Shown here piece after piece: positions 12,043 through 24,005 of a DNA stretch of 64,000 bases. The translations under genes were made by a program, and so were the position numbers. The notes beneath the pieces were generated by a model. The model ran no database searches. It saw only the letters and a list, made by a program, of their open reading frames with translations, and was not told the origin of the DNA. Where the stretch lies: the NCBI GenBank assembly GCA_007115705.1, contig QXEO01000817.1, forward strand, positions 2,958,500 through 3,022,499. Reading direction: 5' to 3'. Source of the DNA: Dactylis glomerata (lineage: Eukaryota > Streptophyta > Magnoliopsida > Poales > Poaceae). Position 1 is the first letter of the stretch. Each line of letters starts with the position of its first letter.

Positions 12043-12499
12043 ATGATTTAGATAGTATAGAATTGTTATTCACTAGATGGCTCTAACCACTGTATTTTGG
12101 TGTGGCTCTAACCACTGTATTTTGGCGTACAATTTCCTAGTTGTGCTAAGTAATGCGCGCGATAATTTTAGCATGCATGAACATCTTATAAAAGTGAAGG
12201 GATCCCAAAAGTGAAAGCATGTACCAGCCTCTCGGATCAAATACATATCAATCTTCCCAATCAAGTTGGGATAGAATTCAAATCATACATACGGATGTAC
12301 AGGGATACATCGAGAAAGTGGAGAAGCTTTTTTTGAGACGGAGGTAGTAGTTCGAACAATTTTATCCCAATTTGAAATTAAAAAATATAAATTTATCATA
12401 ATTTATCCCAATTTGCGGCGTCGAACACGACTGCGCACCGATGGGCTAGAAGGGCCGGGACGACGGGCGGCTGAGGGGTGGTCATCTGCGCCATCCGCA
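12043..12499. other. MULE interior, no gene seen
   Basis: It contains a 25-bp direct duplication (GGCTCTAACCACTGTATTTTGG at about 12077 and 12102) and, near 12330, TTTTGAGACGGAGGTAGTAG, which looks like one decayed end of a Stowaway-type MITE. Confidence 0.4.
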
Positions 12500-13062
12500 A
12501 ACTCGGACATGGAGGAGGGCTGGATCTGCGGCTTCGCAACCACTCTTGGCACCGCCGCCGTCTTGGTGTACTTCATCAGCGACAGATCTGAGGAGGGCTA
12601 GATCTGCACCGTCGCAGTGATGTTGTAGGCGATGACTTCAATCGTCTTGGCATCGATGACCACTGTCGACACGGCCGCCGTCTTGGTGTCCTTCATCAGC
12701 AACAGATCTGAGGAGGGCAACGGAAGTGAGACATCGGCAGGCTCCGACATTGAAGGCTGGATCTGCGCCGTCGCAGCGATGTTGTAGGCGATGGCTTCAA
12801 TCGTCCTAACATCGATGACCAGTGTCGACACGGCCGCCGTCTTGGTATCCTTCATCAGCAACAGATCTGAGGAGGGCAACGGAAGTGAGACATCGGCAGG
12901 CTCCGACATTGAAGGCTGGATCTGCGCCGTCGCAGCGATGTTGTAGGCGATGGCTTCAATGATCTTGGCATCGTTGACCACTGTCGGCACGGCCGCCGTC
13001 TTGGTGTTCTTCATCATCAACAGATCTGAGAAGAGAAATGAAAGTGAGACAGAGAGAGACAT
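12500..13062 (-). repeat. 159-bp tandem repeat kept in frame (53 codons per unit)
   Basis: Three clear units and one degenerate unit recur at exactly 159-bp spacing (the TGTTGTAGGCGATG phrase is at about 12620, 12779 and 12938). Because 159 is divisible by three, the minus strand stays open from 13062 to 12598 (154 codons), reading a repeated SDLLLMKDTKTAAVST...EAIAYNIAATAQIQPSMSEP unit. No known domain is recognised, and no start context or partner exon is convincing. It may be a captured exon array or chance openness of a repeat. Confidence 0.7.
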
Positions 13063-13082
13063 TTCAACTATTTCTGAGGGTT

Positions 13083-13320
13083 AGATCCTCACCGGCACTC
13101 TTAGATCCTCACCGGCACTCTTAGATCCACGCCACCACACGGTTAGATCCGCGCCGCCGCACGCACGGTTAGATCTGCGCCGCCGCACGCACGGTTAGAT
13201 CCGCGCCGCCGCATGCATGCTGCAGTTCCGCACGGCCGCACGCACGGTTAGATCCGCGCCACCGCACGCACGGTTAGATCCGCGCCGCCGCACGCACGCT
13301 GCAGTTTCGCACCGCCGCGA
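13083..13320 (+). repeat. GC-rich minisatellite, ~20-26-bp units
   Basis: Tandem units are built on GGTTAGATCCGCGCCGCCGC ACGCAC (26 bp). The first copies, at 13083-13125, are a 20-bp variant, TTAGATCCTCACCGGCACTC, repeated twice. CTGCAGTT breaks the array at about 13220 and 13300. Confidence 0.85.
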
Positions 13321-13539
13321 CCGCCAGAGTAAGAGAGGAAATAGGAGAGAGGAAGATGCGACTGGAATATGCGACTGCCAGGGTTGGTAGGTATGTGCTC
13401 TGCTCTTCTCTCCGTATGCGTCCATCGAGGTAGAGAGAGATATACAGGCCATTCGATCATAAATGATCCAACGGTGCAAGCGTACGTTGAGCTATCAACC
13501 AACCAAGATCTGTGTGACATACATCTCGACCAATCAGAG

Positions 13540-13710
13540 ATCAGCCAGTGAGTACAAGTGAGGAAAACTGAGTAGAACTATGAGGGGAAAAAGTGAGGAA
13601 ATGTTTATCGGAAGGGCAAAACTGAGTAGGACTGAGTAAAGCAAGTGGACCCGGAGGGGGAAAACTGAGTAAAACTAAGTAAAACAGGGGCACCCAAATA
13701 ATAAAGGGAG
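13540..13710 (-). repeat. internal MULE-terminus-like sequence
   Basis: Read on the minus strand from 13709, the segment contains TGCCCCTGTTTTACTTAGTT and then TACTCAGTTTTCCCC. It aligns with the outer TIR (TGCCCCTG..TTAGTT.TACTCAGTTTTCCCC) at about 80 percent over 55 bp. Several further CTCAGTTTTCC-like repeats follow inward. No matching partner end or 9-bp duplication was found, so it is a relic of a nested MULE or a rearranged end. Confidence 0.55.
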
Positions 13711-13791
13711 TAAGCGAAATTGAAGCTTTTGGCATAATTTTTTTAGATTGTGTTATTTGAACAATATAGTACATTTTGGCCGACGTGATAT

Positions 13792-15521
13792 TGAAGGGTT
13801 TCGCAGCATAGTAAATCAAAAAAATTCCTACGGATGCGAACAAGAAAGCCAAGATCTAATCTAGGAGATGTAATCAACGAGAGAGGTAGATGAGATCTTC
13901 ATACCCTTGAAGAAATCGCACACCGGAAACGTTCAACAGAACGTGGATGATGTAGTCGTACTAGCCGTCTCCTCCCCGCGATCTGATCCGATCCTACGCC
14001 GCAAGTGGCGGTGCCTCCGAGAGATGCACACGTACGGTGCAGCGACGTCTCCTCCTTCCTTGGTCCAGCAAGTATGGTGGAGAGATAGATTGGATCTGCA
14101 GCACGACGGCGTGGTGCTTATGGTGGAGAGTTTCTGCGGCAGGGCTTCGCCTACGCACAGTCACGAGAGAGAGAGAGGTGGAGGGGCAGCAGTTGGCCGG
14201 CGGCTAGGGTTGGAGTGGGAGGGGGCTGCGCCCCAGCCCCTCCTTATATGGGGGGCTGGCCGGCTGCCTTGGCCCCTCCTCCAAGCCCTAGGGCGGCGGC
14301 CAAGGGGGAAGAGTAGGGGGCAAGTCTTCCCCCCCTCTTCTGGAAGGTTCCCTTAGGGTTTCCCCTAAGGGCTGGCCGGCTGGGCCTTAGGGGCCTTGTG
14401 CGCCTGGCCCAAAGTGGCCAGGACACTTCCCCTTAGGCCCATGCAGGCCTCCGACAAGTGGGCCCACGTTGGTCCCACTCCGGAACCTTCTAGAACCTTC
14501 CGGTACAATACCGATAAACTCCGAAACGATTCCGGAATCCAAAAAACTGCCTTCCTTTATATGAATCTTATTCTCCGGACCATTCTGGAACCTCTTGTGA
14601 TGTCCTGGATCTCATCCGAGACTCCGAACAAAAACTCATAAACCAATTATCCATTCTATCCTAGCGTCGATGCACGTTAAGTGTGTGACCCTACAGGTTC
14701 GAGAATATGCAGACATGATCTTCTATCAATAATCAACAGCGGGATCTGGAAACCCATATTGACTCCCACATATTCATCGATGATCATATCGGATGAACCA
14801 CGATGTTAGGATTCAATTAATCCCGTATATGTATTCCCTTCGTCACACGATATTTTACTCGCCCGAGATTCGATCGTTGGTATCGCCATACCTAGTTCAA
14901 TCTCATTCACAGCAAGTACTTTACTCGTTCCGTAATCCGATATCACTTCGTGATTAACTCCTTAACCACATGCTTGCAAGCGGTGTTGATATCGATTACC
15001 GAGTGGGCCCGAAGTATATCTCTCCGACTTGGGAGGGACAAATTCCATCTCGATACATACAACCCAACAAGTACTTTCCGATCACCTGAGAGACACCTTT
15101 ATGAGCACCCTCACATAGGATGACGTTTGATGACCTCAAAGCTTTCTTCCGATACCAGGGAGTTGTATTATCTCATGGTCTAAGGAATACAATACTTGAC
15201 ATAGGAAAAAGCTTCGCAAAGATGAACACAATGACACGATCTAATTGCTCTGCTTTATTTGGGTCTGTCCATCACATCATTCTCCTAATGACATGATCTC
15301 ATTATTAATTGACAACTCATGTCTATGGTTAGGAAACCTTAACCATCATTAATCAATGAGCTAGTCCATAGAGGCGTACTAGGGACACGGTGTTGTTCAT
15401 AAACCACACAAGTATTAAAGTTTCCGCTTAATACAATTCTAGCATGGAATATAAACATTATCATGAACAAGAATTATAATAATAACATCTTTATTATTGC
15501 CTCTAGGGCATAATTCCAACA
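13792..15521 (-). repeat. 3' LTR of the BARE-type element
   Basis: It is preceded on the minus strand by the purine tract GTGCAAGTGGGAGAC at about 15522-15536, the plus-strand primer. A TATA-like CATATAAGGAGG lies at about 14236-14250. Confidence 0.92.
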
Positions 15522-15549
15522 GTCTCCCACTTGCACTAGAGTCAATAAT

Positions 15550-18500
15550 CTAGTTTACATCTGGCAACAATCTAACACCCATGGCATTAAGGTGCTGATC
15601 ATGTTTTGCTCGTGGAAGAGGTTTAGTCAACGGGTGTGCGACATTCAGATCCGTATGTACTTTGCTAATCTTCAGATCTCCATCTGCTATATAATCTCGA
15701 ATTATATGGAACCGGCGGTTGATGTGCTTGGTCTTTGGATGATATCTTGGTTCCTTAGCCAGTGCTATGGCGCCAGTGTTGTCACACAATATCTCCAGTG
15801 GGTCCAAGGCATTTGGAACCACACCAAGCTCAGTGATGAAGTTCCTGATCTAAACTCCTTCACTTGATGCTTCCGAAGCAGCCATGTATTCCGCTTCTGT
15901 TGTAGATCCCGTGATCACGCTTTGCTTGCAGCTTCTCCAGCTCATAGCTCCACCATTCAAAATATAAACGTATCCTGTCTGAGATTTAGAATCATCCGGG
16001 TCGGTGTCGAAACTAGCGTCGACGTAACCTTTTACGACGAGCTCCTCATCACCTCCATAGACCAAGAACATTTCTTTAGTCCTATTTAAATACTTTAGGA
16101 TGTTCTTTACGGCTGTCCAGTGTTCCACTCCTGGATCACTTTGGTATCTACTCGTCAAACTAAGAGCATTGGACACATCCGGTCTAGTACATAGCATGTC
16201 ATACATGATAGAACCTATGGCCGAGGCATATGGCACTTTGCTCATAGTATCTCTATCTTTTACCGTAGCTGGACACTGAGCCTTGCTCAATATCTTACCT
16301 GACAACATGGGCAATGAACCTTTCTTTGCTTTATCCATTCTGAACCTCTTCAGAACTTTGTCCAGGTATGTACTTTGGCTTAAAGCTATTAGGCGTCTTT
16401 CTCTATCTCTATAGATTTTGATGCCTAATATATAAGCAGCTTCTCCTAGGTCTTTCATTGAAAAACATTTATTCAAATAACTCTTCACATCGTTAAGCAT
16501 GCCGATGTCATTTCCAATAATCAATATGTCATCCACATATAGTACTAAAAATGTCACCGAGCTCCCACTCACTTTCTTGTAGATACAAGCTTCGTAGCAA
16601 TTTGGAACAAATCCAAAACTCTTGATCACTTGATCAAAACGAAGGTTCCAACTCCGAGATGCTTGCTTCAGTCCATAAATGGAACGCTGAAGTTTGCACA
16701 CTTTATTAGCATCCTTAGGATTGACAAAACCTTCGGGCTGCATCATATACAACTCTTCATCAATGTTGCCATTGAGGAACGCAGTCTTGACATCCATCTG
16801 CCATATTTCATAATCATGAAACGCAGCAATTGCTAATAAAATCCGAATGGACTTAAACATCGCTACGGGAGAGAAAGTCTCATCGTAGTCAACACCTTGA
16901 ACTTGCCGAAAACCTTTTGCGACAAGCCGAGCTTTATAGACAGTAACATTACCATCCGCGTCCGTTTTCTTCTTGAAAATCCATTTGCACTCAACGGCCT
17001 TACGGTCGCTAGGAGGGTCCACCAAAGTCCATACTTGGTTTTCGCTCATGGATCCCAATTCGGATTTCATGGCCTCTTGCCATTTCTCAGAGTCTGGGCT
17101 CATCATTGCTTCCTCATAGTTCGCAGGTTCACTGTTGTCTAACAACAAGACGGTTAAGACAGGGTTGCCGTACCATTCAGGAGTGGTACGTGACCTTGTT
17201 GACCTGCGAAGTTCAGTAGTAGCATCGTTTGAAGTTTCATGATCCTCATCATTAGCTTCCTCTCTTGTTGGTGCAGATGGCACCGGAACAACTTCAGGTG
17301 CTGCGCTACTCTCCAACTCGAGAGAAGGTTCAATAACCTCGTCTAGCTCTACCTTCCTCCCACTCACTTCTTTCGAGAGAAACTCCTTCTCAAGAAAGGA
17401 TCCGTTCTTAGCAACAAAGACTTTGCCTTCGGATCTGTGGTAGAAGGTATACCCAATTGTTTCCTTAGGGTATCCTATGAAGACGCATTTATCCGCTTTG
17501 GGTTCGAGCTTGTCCGGCATCAACTTCTTGACGTAAGCTTCGCATCCCCAAACTTTAAGAAATGACAACTTAGGTTTAGCACCAAACCATAGTTCATACG
17601 GTGTCGTCTCAACGGATTTAGATGGTGCCCTATTTAAAGTGAATGCAGCGGTTTCTAATGCATAACCCCAAAATGATAACGGCAAATCTGTAAGAGACAT
17701 CATTGATCGCACCATATCTAATAGAGTTCGATTCCGGCGTTCAGACACACCATTGCGCTGTGGTGTTCCGGGTGGCGTGAGTTGCGAAACGATTCCGCTT
17801 GCTTTAAGATGCGTGAGAAAATCATAACTCAAATATTCACCTCCACGATCGGATCGTAGAAATTTAATTTTTCTGTTACGATGGTTTTCCACTTCGTTCT
17901 GAAATTCTTTGAACTTTTCAAACATTTCAGATTTATGTTTCATTAAATAGATATACCCATATCTACTTAAGTCATCAGTAAAAGTGAGAAAATAGCGATA
18001 TCCACAGCGCGTCGAAATACTCATTGGTCCGCACAGATCGGTATGTATGATTTCCAACAAGTCCGTTGCTCGCTCCATTATTCCGGAGAACGGGGTTTTG
18101 ATCATCTTGCCCATGAGGCACAGTTCACACGTGTCAAATGATTCAAAATCAAGAGACTCCAAAAGTCCATCAGAATGGAGTTTCTTCATGCGTTTTACAC
18201 CAATATGACCTAGACGGCAGTGCCACAAATAAGTTGGATTATCACTATCTACTTTGCATCTTTTAGCCTCAATGTTATGGATGTGCGTTTCATTGCTTTC
18301 GAGATTCAGAAGAAATAAACCATTCACAACAGGTGCATGACCATAAAAGATGTTATTCATATAAATAGAACAACCATTATTCTCAGATTTAAATGAATAA
18401 CCGTCTTGCAATAAACACGATCCAGATATAATGTTCATGCTCAACGTAGGCACATAATAACATTTATTAAGGTTTAAAACTAATCCCGAAGGTAAAACTA

Positions 18501-19533
18501 AGGAGAGCATGCCGACGGCCATCACATCAACTTTTGATCCATTGCCAACGCGCATCGTCACCTCATCCCTTGCTAGCCGCCGTCTATTCCATAGCTCCTG
18601 TTTCGAGTTACAAATATTAGCAACTGAACCAGTATCATATACCCAGGCACTACAACGAGCGCTAGTAAGGTAGACATCAATAACATGTATATCAAATATA
18701 CCTTTGATGGTGCCAGCCTTTTTGTCCGCTAAGTACTTCGGACAGTTGCGCTTCCAGTGACCCTTGTCCTTGCAATAGAAGCACTCAGTGTCCGGCTTAG
18801 GTCCAGACTTGAGCTTCTTCTCAGCAGGGGCAACGCGCTTGCCGCTGCCTTTCTTGAAGGATCCCTTTGCACCCTTAGCTTTCTTAAAGCTAGTGGTCTT
18901 GTTGACCATCAACACATGATTATCTTTCTTGATATCCACCTCCGCAGCTTTCAGCTTTGCGAAGAGCTCAGTGATCGTATCAGTGGAACCAATTTGATTA
19001 TGAGTAACCACAAAACCTTTGTAGCTAGGAGGGAGTGATTGCAGAACTCTGTCAATCTTGAGCTCTTCTGGAATCTTGCAGTCCAGTTGCTCAAGGCGTT
19101 GAGTGTAGCCCGACATCTTAATGGCGTGCTCACTAACGGAACTCCCTTCCTCCATCTTGCAGTTAAAGAACTTCTCAGAGATCTCATATCTCTCAGAACG
19201 GGCTTGAGTCTGAAACATGATTTTCAGTTCCTCAAGAATCTCATAAGGCCCACGGTACTTCTCAAAACAATTTTGAAGTTCTGGTTCCATAGAAAACAGC
19301 ATGGTACTCATAATCGCATCACAATCATCTCTGCGAGCATTGAAGTCAGCAAGTTCTTCAGTTTTTGCTGTTGCAGCAGGGGTGTCACCTAACGCTTCCT
19401 CAAGTACATAGGCTTTTTGTCCGCCAGCGAGAATGATTCTCAGATTGCGGAACCAGTTGGTGAAGTTAGACCCATTGTTCTTAAGCTTTTCTTTCTCAGC
19501 AAACACGTTGAAGTTGAAGTTGGACTTAGCCAT
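15550..19533 (-). pseudogene. BARE-type gag-pol, one nonsense codon
   Basis: The frame runs from ATG at 19533 to TAG at 15850-15852 (1,227 codons) and continues in the same frame to 15550. Domains in order: gag (about 1-245), CCHC zinc knuckle at residues 251-264, aspartic protease DTG at 300-302, integrase zinc region (LWHCRLGH, 437-443), and integrase core with Asp near 499, Asp near 562 and Glu near 598. Reverse transcriptase with the YVDD block follows, then RNase H. The TAG falls late in RNase H where this family normally has Trp, so one G-to-A change explains it. The last 90 codons hold the DNTGAIALA and TKHI(N)RRFH parts of RNase H. Everything up to mid RNase H is open, so protein could still be made, but the product should lack full RNase H function. 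Confidence 0.93.
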
Positions 19534-20764
19534 TTGATCTACAACATTGCAAGTACAATTTAGACTATGTTCATGATAACTAGTTCAACTTAATCAAATT
19601 ACTAGATGAACTCCCACTAAATTCAACATCCCTCAAGTTGTTTAGTGAACACGATCCAAATTCACCACACCTAATCCGATCTTCACGAGAAGAGATGTGG
19701 TTTCAATGGTGGACAACTAAGTGTCGATCATATCATTCATATGACTCATGTTTAACCTTTCGGTTCGTGTGTTCCGAGGCCATGTCTGTACAGACATGCT
19801 AGGCTCGTCAAGTCAAACCCAAGTATTTCCGCGTGTGCAAAACTGCCTTGCACCCGTTGTATGTGAACGTAGAGTTTATAGCACCCGATCATCACGAGGT
19901 GCTTGAAAACGACGAACTTTCGCAACGGCGCATACAAGGGGAGAACACAATTTTATCTTGATCTTTAAGTGAGGAATCATCTTATAATGCTACTGTCGCG
20001 ATCTGAGCATAATAAGATACATAAAAGGATAAACATCACATGCATATAATTTTATGTGACATGGTATAGCCAATCTCCGCGCAATGATCTCCATCTTGTG
20101 CGCGCCGGCATAATCTCCATCACTCCACCATGATTGCCTCCACCATGAATAGCAACTACAACTATTGCTAAGTACTTAGCGATAAAGTAAAGCTATTACA
20201 TGGCATATAAGAAGTTGACACGCAGGTCATACACAATTATAAAGACAACCATATGGCTCCTGCCGGTTGTGAACTCATCGACATGCAAGTCGTGAAAGAT
20301 TACAAAACATGATCATCGCATACATCTCAATTCATACACATCATGTCTTGGGCCATACCATATCACAAAACACTCCCTGCAAAAACAAGTTAGACGCCTC
20401 TACTTTGTTGTTGCATGTTTTACGTGGCTTATGGGAGTAACAAGCTAAGAACGATTCTTACCTACGAAAAGCCACAACGGTGATATTATGGTTGCTAACA
20501 TCCGTTGTAAATCTCATGACTACTATAGTGAGAGAAACTGGCATCCACCAGCCGCATGTGTGGAACAAGCCACACGTCAAGTGCGGAGCCGGTCTCGCGA
20601 ACGAGGTCGCGTAAAGTTGGCCTGGACCGCTTCGATCTCACTATGCCGCGCCATAAGAAATACAAAACAAAGAGGTTTGCAACAGAAAACATCAACGCCC
20701 GCAACAAGCATGTTGCGTTCTACTCGTGAAACACATCTACGCATAGATCTAGCTCTGATACCAC
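19534..20764 (-). other. BARE-type untranslated leader with primer binding site
   Basis: About 1.2 kb separates the 5' LTR from the gag ATG, a long leader as in BARE-1. The PBS TGGTATCAGAGC occupies 20752-20763 on the minus strand, one base from the LTR end, and is complementary to the 3' end of initiator tRNA-Met. No gene was seen. Confidence 0.88.
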
Positions 20765-22493
20765 TGAAGGGTTTCGCAGCATAGTAAATCAAAAAAATTC
20801 CTACGGATGCGAACAAGAAAGCCAAGATCTAATCTAGGAGATGTAATCAATGAGAGAGGTAGATGAGATCTTCATACCCTTGAAGAAATCGCACAGCGGA
20901 AACGTTCAACAGAACGTGGATGATGTAGTCGTACTAGCCGTCTCCTCCCCGCGATCCGATCCGATCCTACGCCGCAAGTGGCGGCGCCTCCGAGAGATGC
21001 ACACGTACGGTGCAGCGACGTCTCCTCCTTCCTTGGTTCAGCAAGTATGGTGGAGAGATAGATTGGATCTGCAGCACGACGGCGTGGTGCTTATGGTGGA
21101 GAGTTTCTACGGCAGGGCTTCGCCTACGCACAGTCGCGCGAGAGAGAGGTGGAGGGGCAGCAGTTGGCCGGCGGCAAGGGTTGGAGTGGGAGGGGGCTGC
21201 GCCCCAGCCCCTCCTTATATGGGGGGCTTGTCGGCTGCCTTGGCCCCTCCTCCAAGCCCTAGGGCGGCGGCCAAGGGGGAAGAGTAGGGGGCAAGTCTTC
21301 CCCCCCCTCTTCTGGAAGGTTCCCTTAGGGTTTCCCCTAAGGGCTGGCCGGCTGGGCCTTAGGGGCCTTGTGCGCCTGGCCCAAAGTGACCAGGACACTT
21401 CCCCTTAGGCCCATGCAGGCCTCCGACAAGTGGGCCCATGTTGGTCCCACTCCGGAACCTTCTAGAACCTTCCGGTACAATACCGATAAACTCTGAAACG
21501 ATTCCGGAATCCAAAAAACTGCTTTCCTTTATATGAATCTTATTCTCCGGACCATTCCGGAACCTCTCGTGATGTCCTGGATCTCATCCGAGACTCCGAA
21601 CAAAAACTCATGAACCAATTATCCATTCTATCCTAGCGTCGATGCACGTTAAGTGTGTGACCCTACAGGTTCGAGAATATGCAGACATGATCTTCTATCA
21701 ATAATCAACAGCGGGATCTGGAAACCCATATTGACTCCCACATATTCATCGATGATCATATCGGATGAACCACGATGTCAGGATTCAATTAATCCCGTAT
21801 ATGTATTCCCTTCGTCACACGATATTTTACTCGCCCGAGATTCGATCGTTGGTATCGCCATACCTAGTTCAATCTCGTTCACAGCAAGTACTTTACTCGT
21901 TCCGTAATCCGATATCACTTCGTGATTAACTCCTTAACCACATGCTTGCAAGCGGTGTTGATATCGATTACCGAGTGGGCCCGAAGTATATCTCTCCGAC
22001 TTGGGAGGGACAAATTCCATCTCGATACATACAACCCAACAAGTACTTTCCGATCACCTGAGAGACACCTTTATGATCACCCTCACATAGGATGACGTTT
22101 GATGACCTCAAAGCTTTCTTCCGATACCAGGGAGTTGTATTATCTCATGGTCTAAGGAATACAATACTTGACATAGGAAAAAGCTTCGCAAAGATGAACA
22201 CAATGACACGATCTAATTGCTCTGCTTTATTTGGGTCTGTCCATCACATCATTCTCCTAATGATATGATCTCATTATTAATTGACAACTTATATCTATGG
22301 TTAGGAAACCTTAACCATCATTAATCAATGAGCTAGTCCATAGAGGCGTACTAGGGACACGGTGTTGTTCATAAACCACACAAGTATTAAAGTTTCCGCT
22401 TAATACAATTCTAGCATGGAATATAAACATTATCATGAACAAGAATTATAATAATAACATCTTTATTATTGCCTCTAGGGCATAATTCCAACA
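20765..22493 (-). repeat. 5' LTR of the BARE-type element
   Basis: It holds the promoter; a TATA-like CATATAAGGAGG on the minus strand at about 21211-21223 is the likely start site determinant. It differs from the 3' LTR at roughly 25 positions, mostly transitions. Confidence 0.92.
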
Positions 22494-24005
22494 GATATTG
22501 TTTGCAATTCAAAGATACACAAGTGTGACGAATTTGGACTCATTTGGACAAAGTTTGTAAGCATAGTGGGTATTTGGGAGGTGTGTTGAGTAGAAAGCCC
22601 TGCATCTTCATAGCTAGTAGCTCATGGACTAGGAAGTGGTTTTGGGAAAAACTTCATATCTCTATATTTCCTTTTCCATTATTATTTCTCTAGGTTGTAG
22701 GTAACATAACAAGACTCCATGGGAAGGTTCCACCATGTTTTGAATTATTTTGAATTATTTTGAATTAAACTAAACCCAAAACTATATTTTTTGAGTTTAG
22801 TCACTTAGAAAATGATAAATGTGGCTTAAGCGATGAACTTATTCGAGGTGCATGACCATAGAAAACTTGCAATAACACATACATTCAAATTAATTGTTCA
22901 AAATAAAATCTTTCTCTTGCTCCTGGTGTGACTCGCTGGGTCCACCACCTTACTCTGGGTAACCCTACCAGGGATATTACCGGTGTCTACCTTCCTTTTG
23001 CCCTCTTTCTTGTTCTTCTTCTTCTCTTTAGGCTGTGCCAAGACCTAGACAACCATATCATACGAAGCTTGTGCTCTTTCTTCTAATGCATTTTCTTCCC
23101 TTGCTTCTACAATCTGCTCTTGATCCATCGGTTTACCCAGCTCTCGATCAATTCCTTCACTCAGCTGTCTATGCATTGCTTCAACGTCCTCTAGATCCAT
23201 CTGTTCCCTCTGCTCTAGATCCATCGGTTCAAGCAGCTCTCGATTCATCTGTTCAATCTGCTCTCGATCCATCGGTTCAAGCAGCTCTCGATTCATTGCT
23301 TCAATCTCCTCATGTTGAATTGCTGCTTCATTCTCCTCTGCATTTGCTGCTCCCGCCTGATCTTCCATTCCAAAAGCTGGGTCAACTGGATTTTTACAAA
23401 GCCTAGCAATGTGTCCAGGGGTTCCACAACGTTTGCACTTACATCGTCGAATCGGTGCACCACCCTCTGCACTAGCTCTGATCCTATTCTTCCTCGGCCT
23501 ACCTGCTGGTCTAGTCAAAACTGGAGAGTACAGTTTGAAGCCTGGATTGACTTTCATCCATTGGTCTTTTCCTAACAAGGTAGGAACATTCATAGCATAT
23601 GCAGCCCTAAATTTGGCAACAGAGAAATACTCTAACACATACTGATCAGCTTCACCTTCTGCACCCGCTATAACACTCATGAAAAATAATGCGTGCATGC
23701 AGGGTATCCCACGGATCTGCCATCACCTACAATGGCATGTCCTATCAACCAAACTCACTGGATACCTCCACTGCCTCTTTCTACTGTCAGTGTAGGTTAC
23801 CTCAGCCTCCATTCCTTTTCTGATGTATTTCATCTTCAATTGTTTTGCCCTGGCATGCAAAGACTTAATCAAAGATGGGAGCATGAGATGGCCAACATAT
23901 TTTGTGGCTGCAATTCTTTGATGCAGATCGATCTTTGTCATGACCATCTGCCTAATCTTATCAAATATTTGCCACAGCATAAGCTCTTTCAATGACTTGA
24001 CCTTT

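Larger units (their letters stand above)
13792..22493 (-). mobile_element. full-length BARE-1/Angela/WIS-type Ty1-copia retrotransposon
   Basis: Two LTRs of 1,729-1,730 bp (20765-22493 and 13792-15521) start, on the minus strand, TGTTGGAATTATGCCCTAGA and end in ACCCTTCA. The 5-bp duplication GATAT lies at 13787-13791 and 22494-22498. The PBS complementary to initiator tRNA-Met is present. One gag-pol frame spans 19533-15550 with a single nonsense codon. About two dozen LTR differences by eye indicate a fairly recent insertion. Confidence 0.95.

Noticed and set aside
13083..13320. CRISPR array
   Set aside because: Direct repeats here have no unique spacers, and the genome is a plant; it is a minisatellite.
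10439..13710. A smaller, separate MULE ending at 13710
   Set aside because: The 9 bp next to 13710 do not match TAAAACAAA, whereas 40383-40391 matches exactly and the long TIRs pair 10439 with 40382.
4701..22498. The same target duplication (GATAT) at the gypsy solo LTR and the BARE-type element
   Set aside because: Different element superfamilies and sites; a shared 5-mer is expected by chance and implies no link.
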